Below, one piece after another: positions 48,600-59,554 of a stretch of 64,000 nt of DNA (position 1 is its first letter; each line of letters starts with the position of its first letter). The position numbers were made by a program, and so were the translations under genes. Source of the stretch: Diprion similis (Eukaryota > Arthropoda > Insecta > Hymenoptera > Diprionidae). The notes below the pieces were generated by a model, which saw nothing but the letters and a program-made list of their open reading frames with translations, did not search any database and was not told where the DNA came from. Location of the stretch: the NCBI RefSeq assembly GCF_021155765.1, contig NC_060114.1, positions 16,067,501 to 16,131,500 of the forward strand, read 5' to 3'.

Positions 48600-48735
48600 C
48601 AGCCGGGTGACCGGATCGGCGCCGAGCCGCGTGTCAGGAATGTCTGGTTAGCAGTTCACAGACGCCGACTTGGGTGTCCGACGCCGGCCGCGTTCGCTCG
48701 GTATTTCATTAACACCTCCGCTAATTATTATCCTT
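48600..48735 (+). promoter_or_regulatory. Candidate intronic enhancer with T-box and homeodomain motifs
   Basis: ATTAACACCT at 48708-48717 is a T-box half site (AGGTGTTAAT on the other strand), followed 4 bp later by TAATTATTA at 48722-48730. The upstream 100 bp is GC-rich and repeat-free. T-box and homeodomain factors act on tailup/Islet in cardiac and neural settings in other animals; the link here is inference. Confidence 0.22.
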
Positions 48736-51700
48736 TCCTTTTGCCATCTTCATATTACACTGCACGATCATTTCGATCACCTTCCTCCCCCGCGACTATT
48801 CGCACGCAACACTACGTCGCTATGCAACAACGACTATTTACCTTAATTTCGGTCGCCTTGTATCCCAGAGGTTATTACATCTCCTATTAACTGCTCTTCA
48901 TGATCCTTTCGACGTACGTCACGTCTAAGGAGATTGCACTTCTTTCAACGAATTTTATGCTCTCTAAAAAAAAAAACTTAGAAAATCTTTTGTTCAGTTA
49001 ATCACGGAGGAAATAAAAGAGTAGGTTTTAATCAAAACTGCTGGAGTTGTGGGATACATCGGGTTTTTTGGTAAAATATACTTCGTCGAATGTTGAATTT
49101 ACTCTTGGAACATTGAAAATCACTGTGTGCGGAGTAAAATCTAATATATTAAATTTATTGTAAAAAATTCAGTTGACACGGATATTTTTGATCAAATAAC
49201 TTGATGTGTCCCGCTTTTCATGCAGTTTTGTGTAAAATCTATTCTTTTTCTTCTCTCCGTGATATTCTTAACGTTTTTGGCAAAATATAATTTACTTCCG
49301 GTCGACTCTTCTCTTTTATCCGTTTTCTCCATTTTCTAGTTTCTCTGCATGGTAGTATGACATGCGCTTTTAACTTTGAGATGAATAGGTACACAGCTTC
49401 GCGTGGAGCCAGAGACAGACTCGGGCTCAATTTTTTGAAGATATCGCTACAATAATTACATGAATACCGTTTTCACGTGTCAGTTCAACACTCTTTGGTA
49501 TCTTTTTGAAATTGATATCATAGTCGCTGAAGGCGATGAACAGATGTTTTATTTATATGAAGCCGGATTTTTAGCGTTGTTATATTCTGAGTAAACTCTG
49601 CAGTTGATCTTTCTATTCCAATTTTTTTTTTCCCTTCTCTTAAATATCTTTCAAGATTTATGGAACATTTTTACAGGTGTAAAGTTTCGTGGAATGTTCA
49701 GACACACGTTAAATTTATAAACAAAATTTTTCCGGCATTTCTACCTTCTTTCAAATAACTTAGAAGACGCTGCAGTTGTAATGAATTCGGAAAAAATCCT
49801 ATTCGATTTATTTGGAACAAAAAGATTTTATTTGATTCAATCATAGTTTATTTCAACCTGATACATCAATTCTTCTCGCGTAAGAAAGTTTTGTGACAGG
49901 TTTGTATTTGAATAGATGTTTTCTCTCCCTCTGGATGATGATTACTTTTATGCATAGTAATGTTTGGGAACTGGGAAGTTACATTACTATTTACTATGCA
50001 AAACTTACGACTGCTTCTAAATTTCAGAGCGCAAGCCAATGATTACATTTATATTATGCTTATGAAGCTACAGAGTATTATTGAAAAATTCTAAGCCTCA
50101 CACTTTACAAAACTCACAGGTTACAGAATTGTAAATTGTAGCGAAAATTTTCAGTTTCAAATTTAATCACAAGTGTCTTGTGCCAGTGTTAGAATTCACT
50201 TTACGAATATTTGTTAAACAGTGTTGAAGTTTTTTCATCACTATAAATGTGTAACTTTGAAACTGATCTACAGTGTTTCATAACAAATATTTGAACCTCA
50301 GGAATCCTTTTTACACCAAAGCGTTCAACAAGCATTCGATTTATCTTGATTATTACTTCTCTCTGTTTCTGTACTTTTATCTCTCGAGGTGGATGAATTT
50401 TTCAAAGGATTTATCAGTGATTTACTGTGAAAGCGATTCTTGAAGGTTTTTCTCAGCTATCTTCTCGATTACTGTACATATACTTTCGAGAATCGGAAAT
50501 GCCTGAGAGCTAAATTTCAAAGAAATGTAGAGCAACTTTTCTGACTGAACTTCACGCGCACTTATTATTTATTACATGTAATAATCTTTGAGGCGATTTT
50601 GCTGTATAATTATAATTTTTTTTGAACACATGTTCATTTAATAGATTCATTTATTGTTGTAATTTGATTTTTTTTATATCATATCAAATGTCTAACCAAA
50701 TGAAATACCATTCATAAATACTTGTGCGTTGATATTGCTCGATCCATTTCAATACTATTATACTTGCAAACTCATTCTGACGAAAAATGCATGTGTAGTA
50801 AATACATACTGCGTGAATTTGATGGTATATTTTTGGAACGTACTAGTATATAATTAAATCGCTGTACTCAATTTTTGTAATGTTATCGGATCGGCCCTGG
50901 AGACATTTTCCTCGCGAATATCGGTACAGATGTATAGTCTAAGTAAATACTGACACAAAGCATCTAAGCACGGACCTGGTCGTGCGTCAAAAACATTAGC
51001 AATTTGTTAAAGCGGCTCTATGATTACAAAATTCGAGGACAACTTGAAACTGTACATTGTTGCCTAATCTGTTCGTTAGTGATCGGTTGCAGAATGTCTC
51101 TCAACAAATTTCAGAATTCTTCCTCGAACTGCGGAATTTGTACCTGACAACAATCGCTTTTACTTTAACTGCCCGAAGCTATGAGAGCCGGCGTCTCACA
51201 AATCCTGACTCTCACCTGATAATACTTGAAAACCCTAAGTAAACTGTGCCCCGAAACAAAAAATCTCTCTAGGGAAACACTGGTCCCCCCTCTCAAAGTG
51301 TCCCCTTTCATAGTCTGGCAAATGGAATAATGATCAATGTTGAGCCTTATATATCTATATCTATATATATACAACATATATATGTACTAGGAAATACTTT
51401 CGTCCAAATGATTTTACGATATTTTCAAAAGTACATTCATTATACTTTTGTCATTCAAACTATTTCTATGAAGTACTGTCGCAGATTTCCGAATACTCGC
51501 AAATTCGCGTCGAATGGTGTTACAGGAATTCGGAAATTTGTAATTCCCATTTTAGTTCTCGTCCGCCTGTTATTTCACCCTGAAATAAAAGCGTCCTTTA
51601 AAACTGTTTTAACGCCGGTCGTGATCAAGAACGATCCTAGTACTGGTAGTCCGGTGTATAGCTCTTCGCAAGCTTGCATTTTCGCAACCCACAGCTTACG

Positions 51701-52416
51701 GTGGTGAGAAGACGAAGGGCGCATGTGTGCGCGCACGCGCCGCGCGGCTTTCGAATCTGATGGTATTCACGTATAGACTCACACTAGCACAAAGGCTGTG
51801 AGCAAAGGCGCGTTCTACGCTGGCGCAGATTTTCTGCCGAAGAGCCTCCGGAGGGTGGAGTTTGAGGCCCATGAGCGGTGCAGCGGCACGGGGAACTGGA
51901 CACATAACTCCGCCCATAACCACTTTAGGAACTCTCCGCTCCTCACGCACTCCGCCCATCGAGCAGGTTTTTCTTCTCGTTGACGTTTACCTTTTTCATT
52001 TTCGCATGCACATAGGTCTAGTCTCACTCGAGTAGTGAAACCACGACTATATATGTTAGGCGCGATGTCCGATCTCAATCCGTTTAACGTGTCCAGTCGT
52101 AGATTTCACTCTTTTCGCTCGGCTCCTTCTCTCCTACCATTAACAGACCGCACAGATCCTGCGATCGGTCTCACGTAGGTATCATGCACACGCGGTTCTG
52201 TAACGTAACGTCGATGATTCAAGGTGATTCGCGTATCCTGCATCTCATCACGACGACCACGACGATGATATTGATGACGATGATTAGCCCGATAGATTGC
52301 CCTTTGCCACCTTATGCTAGCTGCAGACTCACGATCAGACGCGTAGGTGTGCCTAGTGAAATTTCCAATACTTGTATAAATTTATCCGTAATTATTCGAA
52401 TATTCTACGTTTTCAG

Positions 52417-52603
52417 CAAGCAGAACTTCCCACTGCGTCGGATGCGGTGGACGGATACACGACCAATGGATACTCCGGGTTGCACCTGACCTCGAATGGC
52501 ACGCGGCGTGTCTGCGGTGCGCCGAATGCCAGCAATTCTTAGACGAAACTTGTACCTGCTTCGTACGCGATGGAAAAACCTACTGTAAACGGGACTATGT
52601 CAA
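52417..52603 (+). CDS. tup: Islet / tailup, coding exon 2 (LIM domain 1)
   Basis: Acceptor TTTTCAG, donor GTACGT. Joined to exon 1 it encodes [20 protein letters not shown] and continues to CKRDYV (residues 40-101). LIM1 zinc ligands are visible: Cys46, Cys49, His68, Cys71, Cys74, Cys77, Cys96 and Asp99, with the family's spacing (CX2C, HX2CX2CX2C, CX2D). LIM1 binds the cofactor LDB/Chip. The nearby alternative acceptor seven bases downstream would shift the frame and destroy the LIM motif, so the first AG is used. The exon ends with two bases of a codon completed in exon 3. Confidence 0.95.
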
Positions 52604-54310
52604 GTACGTACTACAATCATACGATCCGCGGCATACTCCTCGTTTATATTCAGTCCGAGTTATTCCTGTACCTACTCCACAACGCCTTCTTCTCTCTGCC
52701 TCGAAAGTTACGCGATGATAGGTCCACAAGAACGATCATACAGTTTTGATTGATGTGCGATTAAAAGTATCAGTGATTAAATTTTATTCTTCTTTCGTCC
52801 ATTATTTTCTTCTACACAATTGCAGGACTAGTACGTCAATCTTACTTGATCATACGCCAGACATTATGACACTATAATATATGGATGCAGTGACGTGATA
52901 TCATATAGTTGACTGTTTATGGAGTACACATGACTACAGTGATTAATGAGCGACTACCTGTAATTCGCTAATTCAAATTCGGAGATGCGGACCTGGATTG
53001 GAAAAACCGAGCACGCTAGTTGAAAGGGAATGAGCGAGGAATAAAGAAAGAGAGACGCAGGCGAGTAGGAAGGAGGGTGTAATAGGAGATAAGGCGATAT
53101 ATGTATAGCGCGGGTGGCCGAGGAAGAAGGAACACCCACGCCGTGCCGAAGTTTCGAGTCAGAGAGACAGGAGGACAGGAACAACAAACGCGTGTCCGTT
53201 ACCCAGTTTCGTGGCAGCGGACCTCGTGGTGATTTGGGCTGTCGGATATGCGTCCGACCTTCCAACGACGTATTCAAATAAACAAAACGTCTCTTTTGCT
53301 ATCGGCGTTATGCGTATAATGCATATACGCGACGATCCGTTCAAAACTCCCCGAACCACCCCCGCCATATTTATTTCTGCAGCCTGTACGGCTCTTGTTT
53401 TCTCTCAATAGCTATATATGTGATCGAGTGAAAACAAACCATGTGCACGTGCTGTAAGATAAGTAATATAATGCACACAGATATGCACTATGTAAACCAC
53501 CACTTTAGGCAGCTAAACGTTTTATATCATTCGCAGTTTCGACATATATCCGGCAGAGAATAGGATACTATTTTCAGAAATTAAATCCCAAACAGACTTT
53601 AACCTCGCGTTTATAATGGATTATTAACCTACAGGAGAAGGTATCCTTCTTTCCCGAAATAGATTTTTTGTCCGTCGGATTGAAGTCAGTGTAGCATCGC
53701 AAAAATTCAGATTTATAACAGCACGCGAGATTTCTTGGAATGCTTAATATAATACATCCGATGAAGCCAAAATTCAAATCAAATGTCAGTTGAGTCAACC
53801 TTTTCTATGTGACGTGGACGGTTTTTGAGATATTTGAAAATGTATAAAGTGCAGATTCATTGTTTTGAAATGTTTTTACCCGAGTACAATTTAGACATTG
53901 AATGGTAAGCATTTATAATAATACAAACAAATGAACAAATGTGATTTTAATTTCAAATTATTCGATAGACATGTTTTAAGAAACCTTGCGCTCAATTCAT
54001 ATGTACATTTAATTTTTATCAACCCAACACAAACCTAACACCGACGATCGGTGAATTAGTTTAATAAAAGGACAGTGATCTGTATTGTTATTTCCAAACC
54101 TGTAAGAAGATGAGATATAATAAGAGTACAGCTTTTATTCAAGTCTCTAATAAGATTCTAGTCACAGAGCTCTAAATTTAGTGCAATTTGTAGTGCACTT
54201 ATTCTCTGCTTGAAAGAACCCTTTCCAGAGTTATAATAATAATCTCGCGTATTTCTGGTCCGTGACACACGATCATGAATGATATTTATTAATTATTGGT
54301 TTCCCATCAG
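52604..54310 (+). other. Islet intron 2 (1.7 kb)
   Basis: AT-rich intron between the two LIM-domain exons, donor GTACGT and acceptor CCCATCAG. No notable repeat or ORF was seen. A purine-rich stretch lies at about 53020-53180. Confidence 0.8.
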
Positions 54311-54615
54311 GTTGTTCGGTACGAAATGCGACAAGTGCAGCCAGTCCTTTAGTAAAAACGATTTCGTGATGAGGGCGAAAAGCAAGATCTACCATATCGA
54401 GTGTTTTCGGTGTTCAGCCTGCATGCGGCAGTTGGTACCCGGCGACGAATTCGCCCTGAGACACGATGGGCTCTTCTGTCGCCACGACCACGACGTTCTC
54501 GAAGGTGGTAAGCTCTGTTCTGGCCCCGGAGGAGTCCCGGGTAGCGAAAACAACAACAACGCCTCCCTAACGAACAACAACCACCACCTGCATCCGAACG
54601 ACGGTTCGATGTCCG
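54311..54615 (+). CDS. tup: Islet / tailup, coding exon 3 (LIM domain 2 and linker)
   Basis: Acceptor CCCATCAG, donor GTAAGT. It encodes residues 102-203 plus a split codon. The LIM2 domain has zinc ligands Cys108, Cys111, His130, Cys133, Cys136, Cys139, Cys158 and Asp161, with the near-invariant Islet stretch [20 protein letters not shown] and then [20 protein letters not shown]. An Asn/Gly/His-rich linker (residues 164-203) follows, longer in low-complexity residues than in vertebrate ISL1. The minus-strand ORFs over this exon are shadows of it. Confidence 0.97.
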
Positions 54616-54912
54616 GTAAGTGAAAAATAAGATAAACAATTATGTACTGAAAGATGAATTAAAAAACGGTCGTCATACATTCACGCACGATGTAGTATAT
54701 CGTGTAACAAGGAGGCAAACTTGGTTTTTTTGGATGCGGTGTAAGTTTGCCATATGAGTGTTAGGTGAACCGTAGGCGAATATTGCAAATACGTGAGGTC
54801 GTTCGGTCCTTGTTGCACACGGTTCTTTAATATAACAGGAGTATGTTACGCGTTTTTTCACGAAGCATGAAATTGAGGTTAGGGTCGCGTAATATCAGAT
54901 TTGTTCGCGACG

Positions 54913-54993
54913 GTGCATGCGCGCAATACAGAAAAGACCACTTTTGAGTCTTCGGATTTGAAAGAGGTCTTTTCTGTACTCCACACATGCGCA
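54913..54993. repeat. Palindrome (about 80 bp) in Islet intron 3
   Basis: ATGCGCGCAATACAGAAAAG on the left pairs with CTTTTCTGTACTCCACACAT and GCGCAT on the right. The best arm is ACAGAAAAGACC / GGTCTTTTCTGT, loop about 25 bp. It is either a small foldback element or a hairpin. Confidence 0.5.
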
Positions 54994-55139
54994 TTCGCAG
55001 ACTCACTCGATCGTCATAGAAACAGTTACCTTGTGTACGCAAAACGTGCCAGAAAAACGCGTAAAACATTCTCGCGTTATATAAAATTCATTTAATTTAC
55101 GAATCGCGCAGCTGACTGAGGCGCGAAATTCGTATGCAG

Positions 55140-55420
55140 TAATTGGTACGGGTTATGATCAAACGAGGGAGCTGACACCTCGGCTAATGCAGGATCACGT
55201 TCTCGCACCATCAGGGTGGCCCTGCACATCGGCCATCGAAGTTCGGAGCTCGTGCCGTGGCTGTTGCGATAGGATCAGGAGGAATAATTAGGTGTTGATA
55301 ATTGGAGTTACTTCGGGCGTAAAGGCTTGACCACCGGACCTTCCACGGCTCAAGGGATTAAGTAGGGATTAATCGGGATGATGCTGGAGGCTCGAAAGAG
55401 CTTATAAACCTTACGCCGAC
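55140..55420 (+). promoter_or_regulatory. Candidate Islet intronic enhancer with clustered homeodomain motifs
   Basis: The block has TAATTG near 55140 and at 55299-55304, TAATTA at 55285-55290, and two GGATTA motifs (55355-55360 and 55366-55371), the second in GGATTAATC. GGATTA is the K50 homeodomain site used by Otx/Pitx/Bicoid-class factors. The surrounding sequence is of average GC content and free of simple repeats. The enhancer role is inferred from motif density and position only. Confidence 0.3.
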
Positions 55421-56101
55421 GCGCGTAGCAGCTTCTTCTGCACCCACGCGTCCCTTCCAGCCGCGCATGTGTGCAGGTACCCTTAATTTGTGTACCTATA
55501 ATCTGTACGCATAAATATACACCCTACAAATGTGTGCACACAGTGTTCAGAGATAAACATTGTCTGGATCAACCAGGCAGGATGTACCTACCTCGTTATG
55601 GTACTTTACGGGGGAAAACAGTGTGTAAGGTGCATACAGACTTCTCAGGTTCATGGGTAACCAGCTTCGGAAGCCGATCATTACCTACCGACCCGACTTT
55701 GCATTGTTTGAGAAGTGTCTGGTCCCTACGGTTTTCGTTTGAACTAAAATCGTCCTCCTGTATGGAACGTGAGGAGGATTGAAACGAATGACCGGCTTCA
55801 GGTGTGCGATTCGATACAGCCGAGAAGCCGCGCGATATCTACGGAATCGTTGAATTTCGTTTTGCCCGACGAGTGGTTGATCCCGTTGTCCGAACGTCCT
55901 TCTCATACCGGATTCACTCACATGCCACCGAGATGAGCCCAGGATGTGGATTTCGACTGGTCCGAACGATTAATGCGATACGGAGTCGCGTATACAGGAA
56001 CGCTGAGCATGGGAGAGAGGTGTCAAATGTAGCACCACCCTGCCAACTACCGGGACACACATCGACGCACGACTTTCACGTTTATTTGTAGATTCACAGC
56101 G

Positions 56102-56143
56102 AGTAGCAGCAGCAGCAGTAGCAGCAGCAGCAGCAGTAGCAGG
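56102..56143 (+). repeat. GCA trinucleotide microsatellite
   Basis: Run of AGC/GTA trinucleotides, mostly CAG with three GTA interruptions, in Islet intron 3. Confidence 0.9.
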
Positions 56144-57101
56144 AGCTTGAGAAGCAGATCCGGCAGTACTGGTATACGTGCCATTGTTAATCTCAAAGTT
56201 TCGATCCTGCAGAGACGAGATTCAAAACCATAAAGCAACTGCATGTTGTGCTGCCTTATATTATACGACTCGACAAGTCGTTAATGTGACGGTGGTAGAA
56301 AGAGGGGAAGAAATTGGCGCATGTTATAAAGAATTAATACTTTATCAGATTTTCACGCGTTTATCAGCCCGGTTATATGTTGGACTTTAGTGTGTGACAC
56401 ACAGTCCATTTACACGGTTCTTGTGCTGGTATAACAAGGTGAGGTAAACTGTGCCCCATACGTGCACGAGATGGTAGGAATCGATACTGCGGACTTATCG
56501 TTGGCTATATGATGTTGAATTTGTACTCGTGAAATGTAAAAGAATCAGCGATGTCGATTGCGATACACATTATATCAGAAACTCGGTTCTCGGAGTTGTA
56601 CCAGTTGTTGTCACGATAGCGTGTGTTTAAACTGGACACACAGAGCGGGACAGTCTCAAAGCTTTGTGGTCGACAGTGCTCGCCGCTCTTCTCGGCCTCT
56701 AGAGTCAGTTGCGCGACATCCGGATCGCCCCCTGCAACCGGACCACTGTTCACTGCTGCAGCTTCACGTCGAAAGAGGTGAAGAGCCTCTCACCGCTTTA
56801 GGGCACTTCGTTCCTCGTCCATCCAGTTTGCTTAGGACATTGACAATTTACCGGTGGGATTTTCCTGCCTTCTCCTCTTACTCTACTAACATCTCTACGC
56901 TGCAGCCTCGGCTCGCCTCAAATCAGAGTAGACCAAAGAAATGGTAAAAGAGGAAAAAGAGTGTGTATAAGACTCGAAAGAGACTAAACAAAAACGCCGC
57001 GCGGCTTACCTTCTCGATGCAGCCTGAATGGCCAGCCGCTCTTGACTTATAACTTCTGGCTGAAAATAATTTTCGGGGTTTCGTTTACCGCTCGTTTACA
57101 G

Positions 57102-57406
57102 ACTCCGGGTCAGAAAGCGGGTCCCACAAGGCTGGAACCGGTGGACCTCGAGGGTCTGGAGGTCACAAAGGTGGCGGTGGATCCGACGGGAAACCGACCA
57201 GGGTGCGGACGGTGCTTAACGAAAAACAGCTACACACCTTGAGGACCTGCTACGCGGCGAATCCGAGACCAGACGCTCTGATGAAGGAACAACTCGTCGA
57301 GATGACCGGACTCAGTCCCAGGGTTATCAGGGTCTGGTTTCAGAACAAACGGTGCAAGGACAAGAAGAAAACCATCGCCATGAAGCAGCAGATGCAGCAG
57401 GAAAAG
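57102..57406 (+). CDS. tup: Islet / tailup, coding exon 4 (homeodomain)
   Basis: Acceptor TTTACAG, donor GTAATA. It encodes residues 204-305. A Gly/Ser/Lys-rich lead-in (204-233) is followed by the homeodomain at about 235-294, with [20 protein letters not shown] and helix 3 [22 protein letters not shown] is at 282-287, with Asn285 equivalent to homeodomain Asn51. The match to vertebrate Islet homeodomains is essentially complete over this region. A Gln/Met-rich segment closes the exon. The split codon from exon 3 resolves to Asp204, and the exon ends in phase 0. Confidence 0.98.
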
Positions 57407-58200
57407 GTAATAAACTTTTTTTCACGCAATTCTGCGACCTGAAATACGAAACGATATATAATCTTTGAGAATAAACCCTAGGGACGAAGAGTAGTGAATT
57501 TCCTGGAACAAATTCCGAGTTTTCAGACTTCCGTCCAAGGCGAGTGAAAATATAACTAAACTATTCAGGCTGTCATTTTGCTAGACGTTTAAAGACGCTC
57601 GATCGACAACTGATCAGCGTTAGAAGCGAACACGTGTAACAGAAATGGAATCACAAGCGCGAAATCACGGCGGTTATGTTGACTTAGTGTCAGCGTTGAC
57701 AGCTTCGCTTGTCAAAAGATTTTAAACAATTTTTCCGAGATTTCAGTCTAGAAGTTTGTTGCTGATACAACTACGCTATTTTACGCCCGGCATTCAGAGC
57801 TTAACGAAAATTTCCGTACCGCTGCCCAAGCTTGCCATACACCTTAATTTTACCTGATAAAATTAATTTTAAGTTATACGTCATATATTATGTATATGTC
57901 AATGCGCCTTATACATACATGACATGCTCGCCTCTCAAGATCCGTAACATTATCGTCCTTGAAAAATGTTCACTTAGTTTTTCCTAGTAATTGTTCATAT
58001 TTGCCAGTCTTCAAAGTTTCCAAACATTCACACTTCTGTCAAAGATCTATAAAATTCGCTGCAGCACAAAGAAGTTACGATATAACAAAGCTCCTTCAAA
58101 TCCACCATGTCGAACCCTGACAAAGCTCGGAAATTTTTATCAATATAATCAGATCTTCTTTTTTAAATATGCTAATGGCTCGAAGTATTTCCCGTTGCAG
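57407..58200 (+). other. Islet intron 4 (0.8 kb)
   Basis: AT-rich intron, donor GTAATA and acceptor CGTTGCAG, phase 0. The open frame reading into exon 5 from about 57991 is intronic read-through. No repeat seen. Confidence 0.85.
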
Positions 58201-58407
58201 GACGGGCGAAAGTTGGGCTTCGGCGGGATGCACGGGATCCCAATGGTCGCCAGCAGTCCGGTACGTCACGAAAGTCCAATCGGAATGACGCCTCTCGAGG
58301 TCCAGGCGTATCAACCGCCTTGGAAGGCTCTTTCAGACTTCGCCCTCCACACGGACCTCGATCGGCTCGATCCAAACGCCCCACCGTTTCATCACCTGGT
58401 CTCGCAG
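58201..58407 (+). CDS. tup: Islet / tailup, coding exon 5 (LID-like segment)
   Basis: Acceptor CGTTGCAG, donor GTAAGT; 69 codons, residues 306-374, phase 0 at both ends. It contains GIPMVASSPVRHESP and then LEVQAYQPPWKALSDFAL (residues 317-354). This matches the segment of vertebrate ISL1/ISL2 that binds the LIM domains of LHX3 (the LIM-interaction domain). Retention of this segment suggests the insect protein can pair with the Lim3 orthologue in motor neuron specification. Confidence 0.95.
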
Positions 58408-59118
58408 GTAAGTCGCAGGCTAATTTTACAAGAATTTCATAAAAGAGGTGTAATTAAAAACTATACTACTGCCTAAGTACTGGAATATTAGAATTAATTG
58501 CGATCCAATATATCGGCAGACACCATTTTGCGGTAAAAAATACATTTACATGCGGTCCATTGCACCGCAGACGTATTTAATCACAAAAGTAGTTTCTTAT
58601 CGCATGTACCTTAACGATGAATTAACTTGATGGAACCAAATAAAAAATCGAAAACTTCCAAGAAGTTTTTTGTGCTTTAGTATTCGTGCAATTAACCTCA
58701 CCTGATCAGCTGACCACCCTTTCGACGCCATATTGGATTTCTTAATACCGTTATTCTTCTACTTTTCTATTTCCTCACTTCAGCCATAGTTAGTCTTTAC
58801 TAGCTACATTGGATATCAATTATTTTGTCCATTATCTATATAACCTATGTATCATTTATCTTGCAAAGTTGCAACTAGCATTATTCGGCGTGCAATGTAG
58901 AACTATAGCTAGAATTCCTGCAATTGAATTACCACTAATTGCAGGAATACATTCAACTAATGAGACGAAAAAGGTTTTGCATACGATATTTCTTGGCTAT
59001 TGCATCTTTTAACTTCAGTAATGCACCGCATAAGCTGCTATGCAGGCAATAGTGAAAGTATAAAATCTGTATAAAATCATTTCGAGCTGAACTATATCCC
59101 CGTCTTCTCCTTGTCCAG
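58408..59118 (+). other. Islet intron 5 (0.7 kb)
   Basis: AT-rich intron, donor GTAAGT and acceptor TTGTCCAG, phase 0. It contains a short inverted repeat near 58915-58945 (ATTCCTGCAATTG / CTAATTGCAGGAAT), with arms of about 12 bp. Confidence 0.8.
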
Positions 59119-59352
59119 ATGCATGGTTACGACCTTCACGGAGGACCACCACCCCCACTGCCTCCGCCAGGAATGCTTGGCGGTCCGATGAGCGACGGAG
59201 GCGGCGGTGGAGGTCCTTTGCCACCCCCGGGTGGTCACCACCCTGGTGGAGGTGGTCCGGACATGGGCCAACACCCGGACAGCACGGACAGCTACGTGAC
59301 GTATCTCGAAAGCGACAGCGACTCCCTTCACCACGACACAGGAAGTCCATAG
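59119..59352 (+). CDS. tup: Islet / tailup, last coding exon
   Basis: Acceptor TTGTCCAG; 77 codons then TAG at 59350-59352. It encodes residues 375-451. A Gly/Pro/His-rich low-complexity part opens with MHGYDLHGGPPPPLPPPG. A conserved-looking acidic end follows, STDSYVTYLESDSDSL, and closes HHDTGSP. Proline- and glycine-rich tails in this family are usually transcriptional activation or flexible regions. The reading phase continues from exon 5 (ending HHLVSQ). The minus-strand ORFs over this exon are shadows. Confidence 0.9.
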   Translation: MHGYDLHGGPPPPLPPPGMLGGPMSDGGGGGGPLPPPGGHHPGGGGPDMGQHPDSTDSYVTYLESDSDSLHHDTGSP

Positions 59353-59525
59353 TGCCATCCGCTCAACCTGTGTTGCACCTACCACCAATCCTCTGCCGCC
59401 GTCGCACCTGCAGCCTCGTCCGAAATAGTACCGTGCATCACCTACAGCGTGCCCTAGCCAAGAACGTTTAAAACGCGTTCCAAAACTCTTACAGTCGGTG
59501 ATATAATGAAGAAACAGAGGTGTGT

Positions 59526-59554
59526 GTGTGCTGCTGCTACTGCTGCTGCTGTTG
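59526..59554 (+). repeat. GCT microsatellite in the Islet 3' UTR region
   Basis: TGCTGCTACTGCTGCTGCTG-type run about 180 bp after the Islet stop codon. Confidence 0.85.

Larger units (their letters stand above)
45120..52416 (+). other. Islet intron 1 (7.3 kb)
   Basis: It runs from donor GTACGT to acceptor TTTTCAG and separates the N-terminal exon from LIM1. The first 3.7 kb (to about 48.9 kb) is of mixed, fairly GC-rich composition with few simple repeats, which suits enhancers; the remainder to about 51.7 kb is AT-rich. It has a CT run at 48494-48510 and a TTTTGC hexamer run at about 48295-48320. No supportable gene lies inside; the 195-codon minus-strand ORF at 46264-46851 looks like chance. 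Confidence 0.7.
54616..57101 (+). other. Islet intron 3 (2.5 kb)
   Basis: Lies between the LIM2 exon and the homeodomain exon. It contains a palindrome at 54913-54993, a GC-balanced repeat-free block at 55140-55420 with clustered homeodomain motifs, and a GCA repeat at 56102-56143. The ORFs are not protein-like. Confidence 0.75.

Noticed and set aside
52417..52423. Alternative acceptor seven bases downstream in Islet exon 2
   Set aside because: Using it would shift the frame and destroy the LIM1 motif, while the first AG keeps the whole LIM domain in frame with exon 1.
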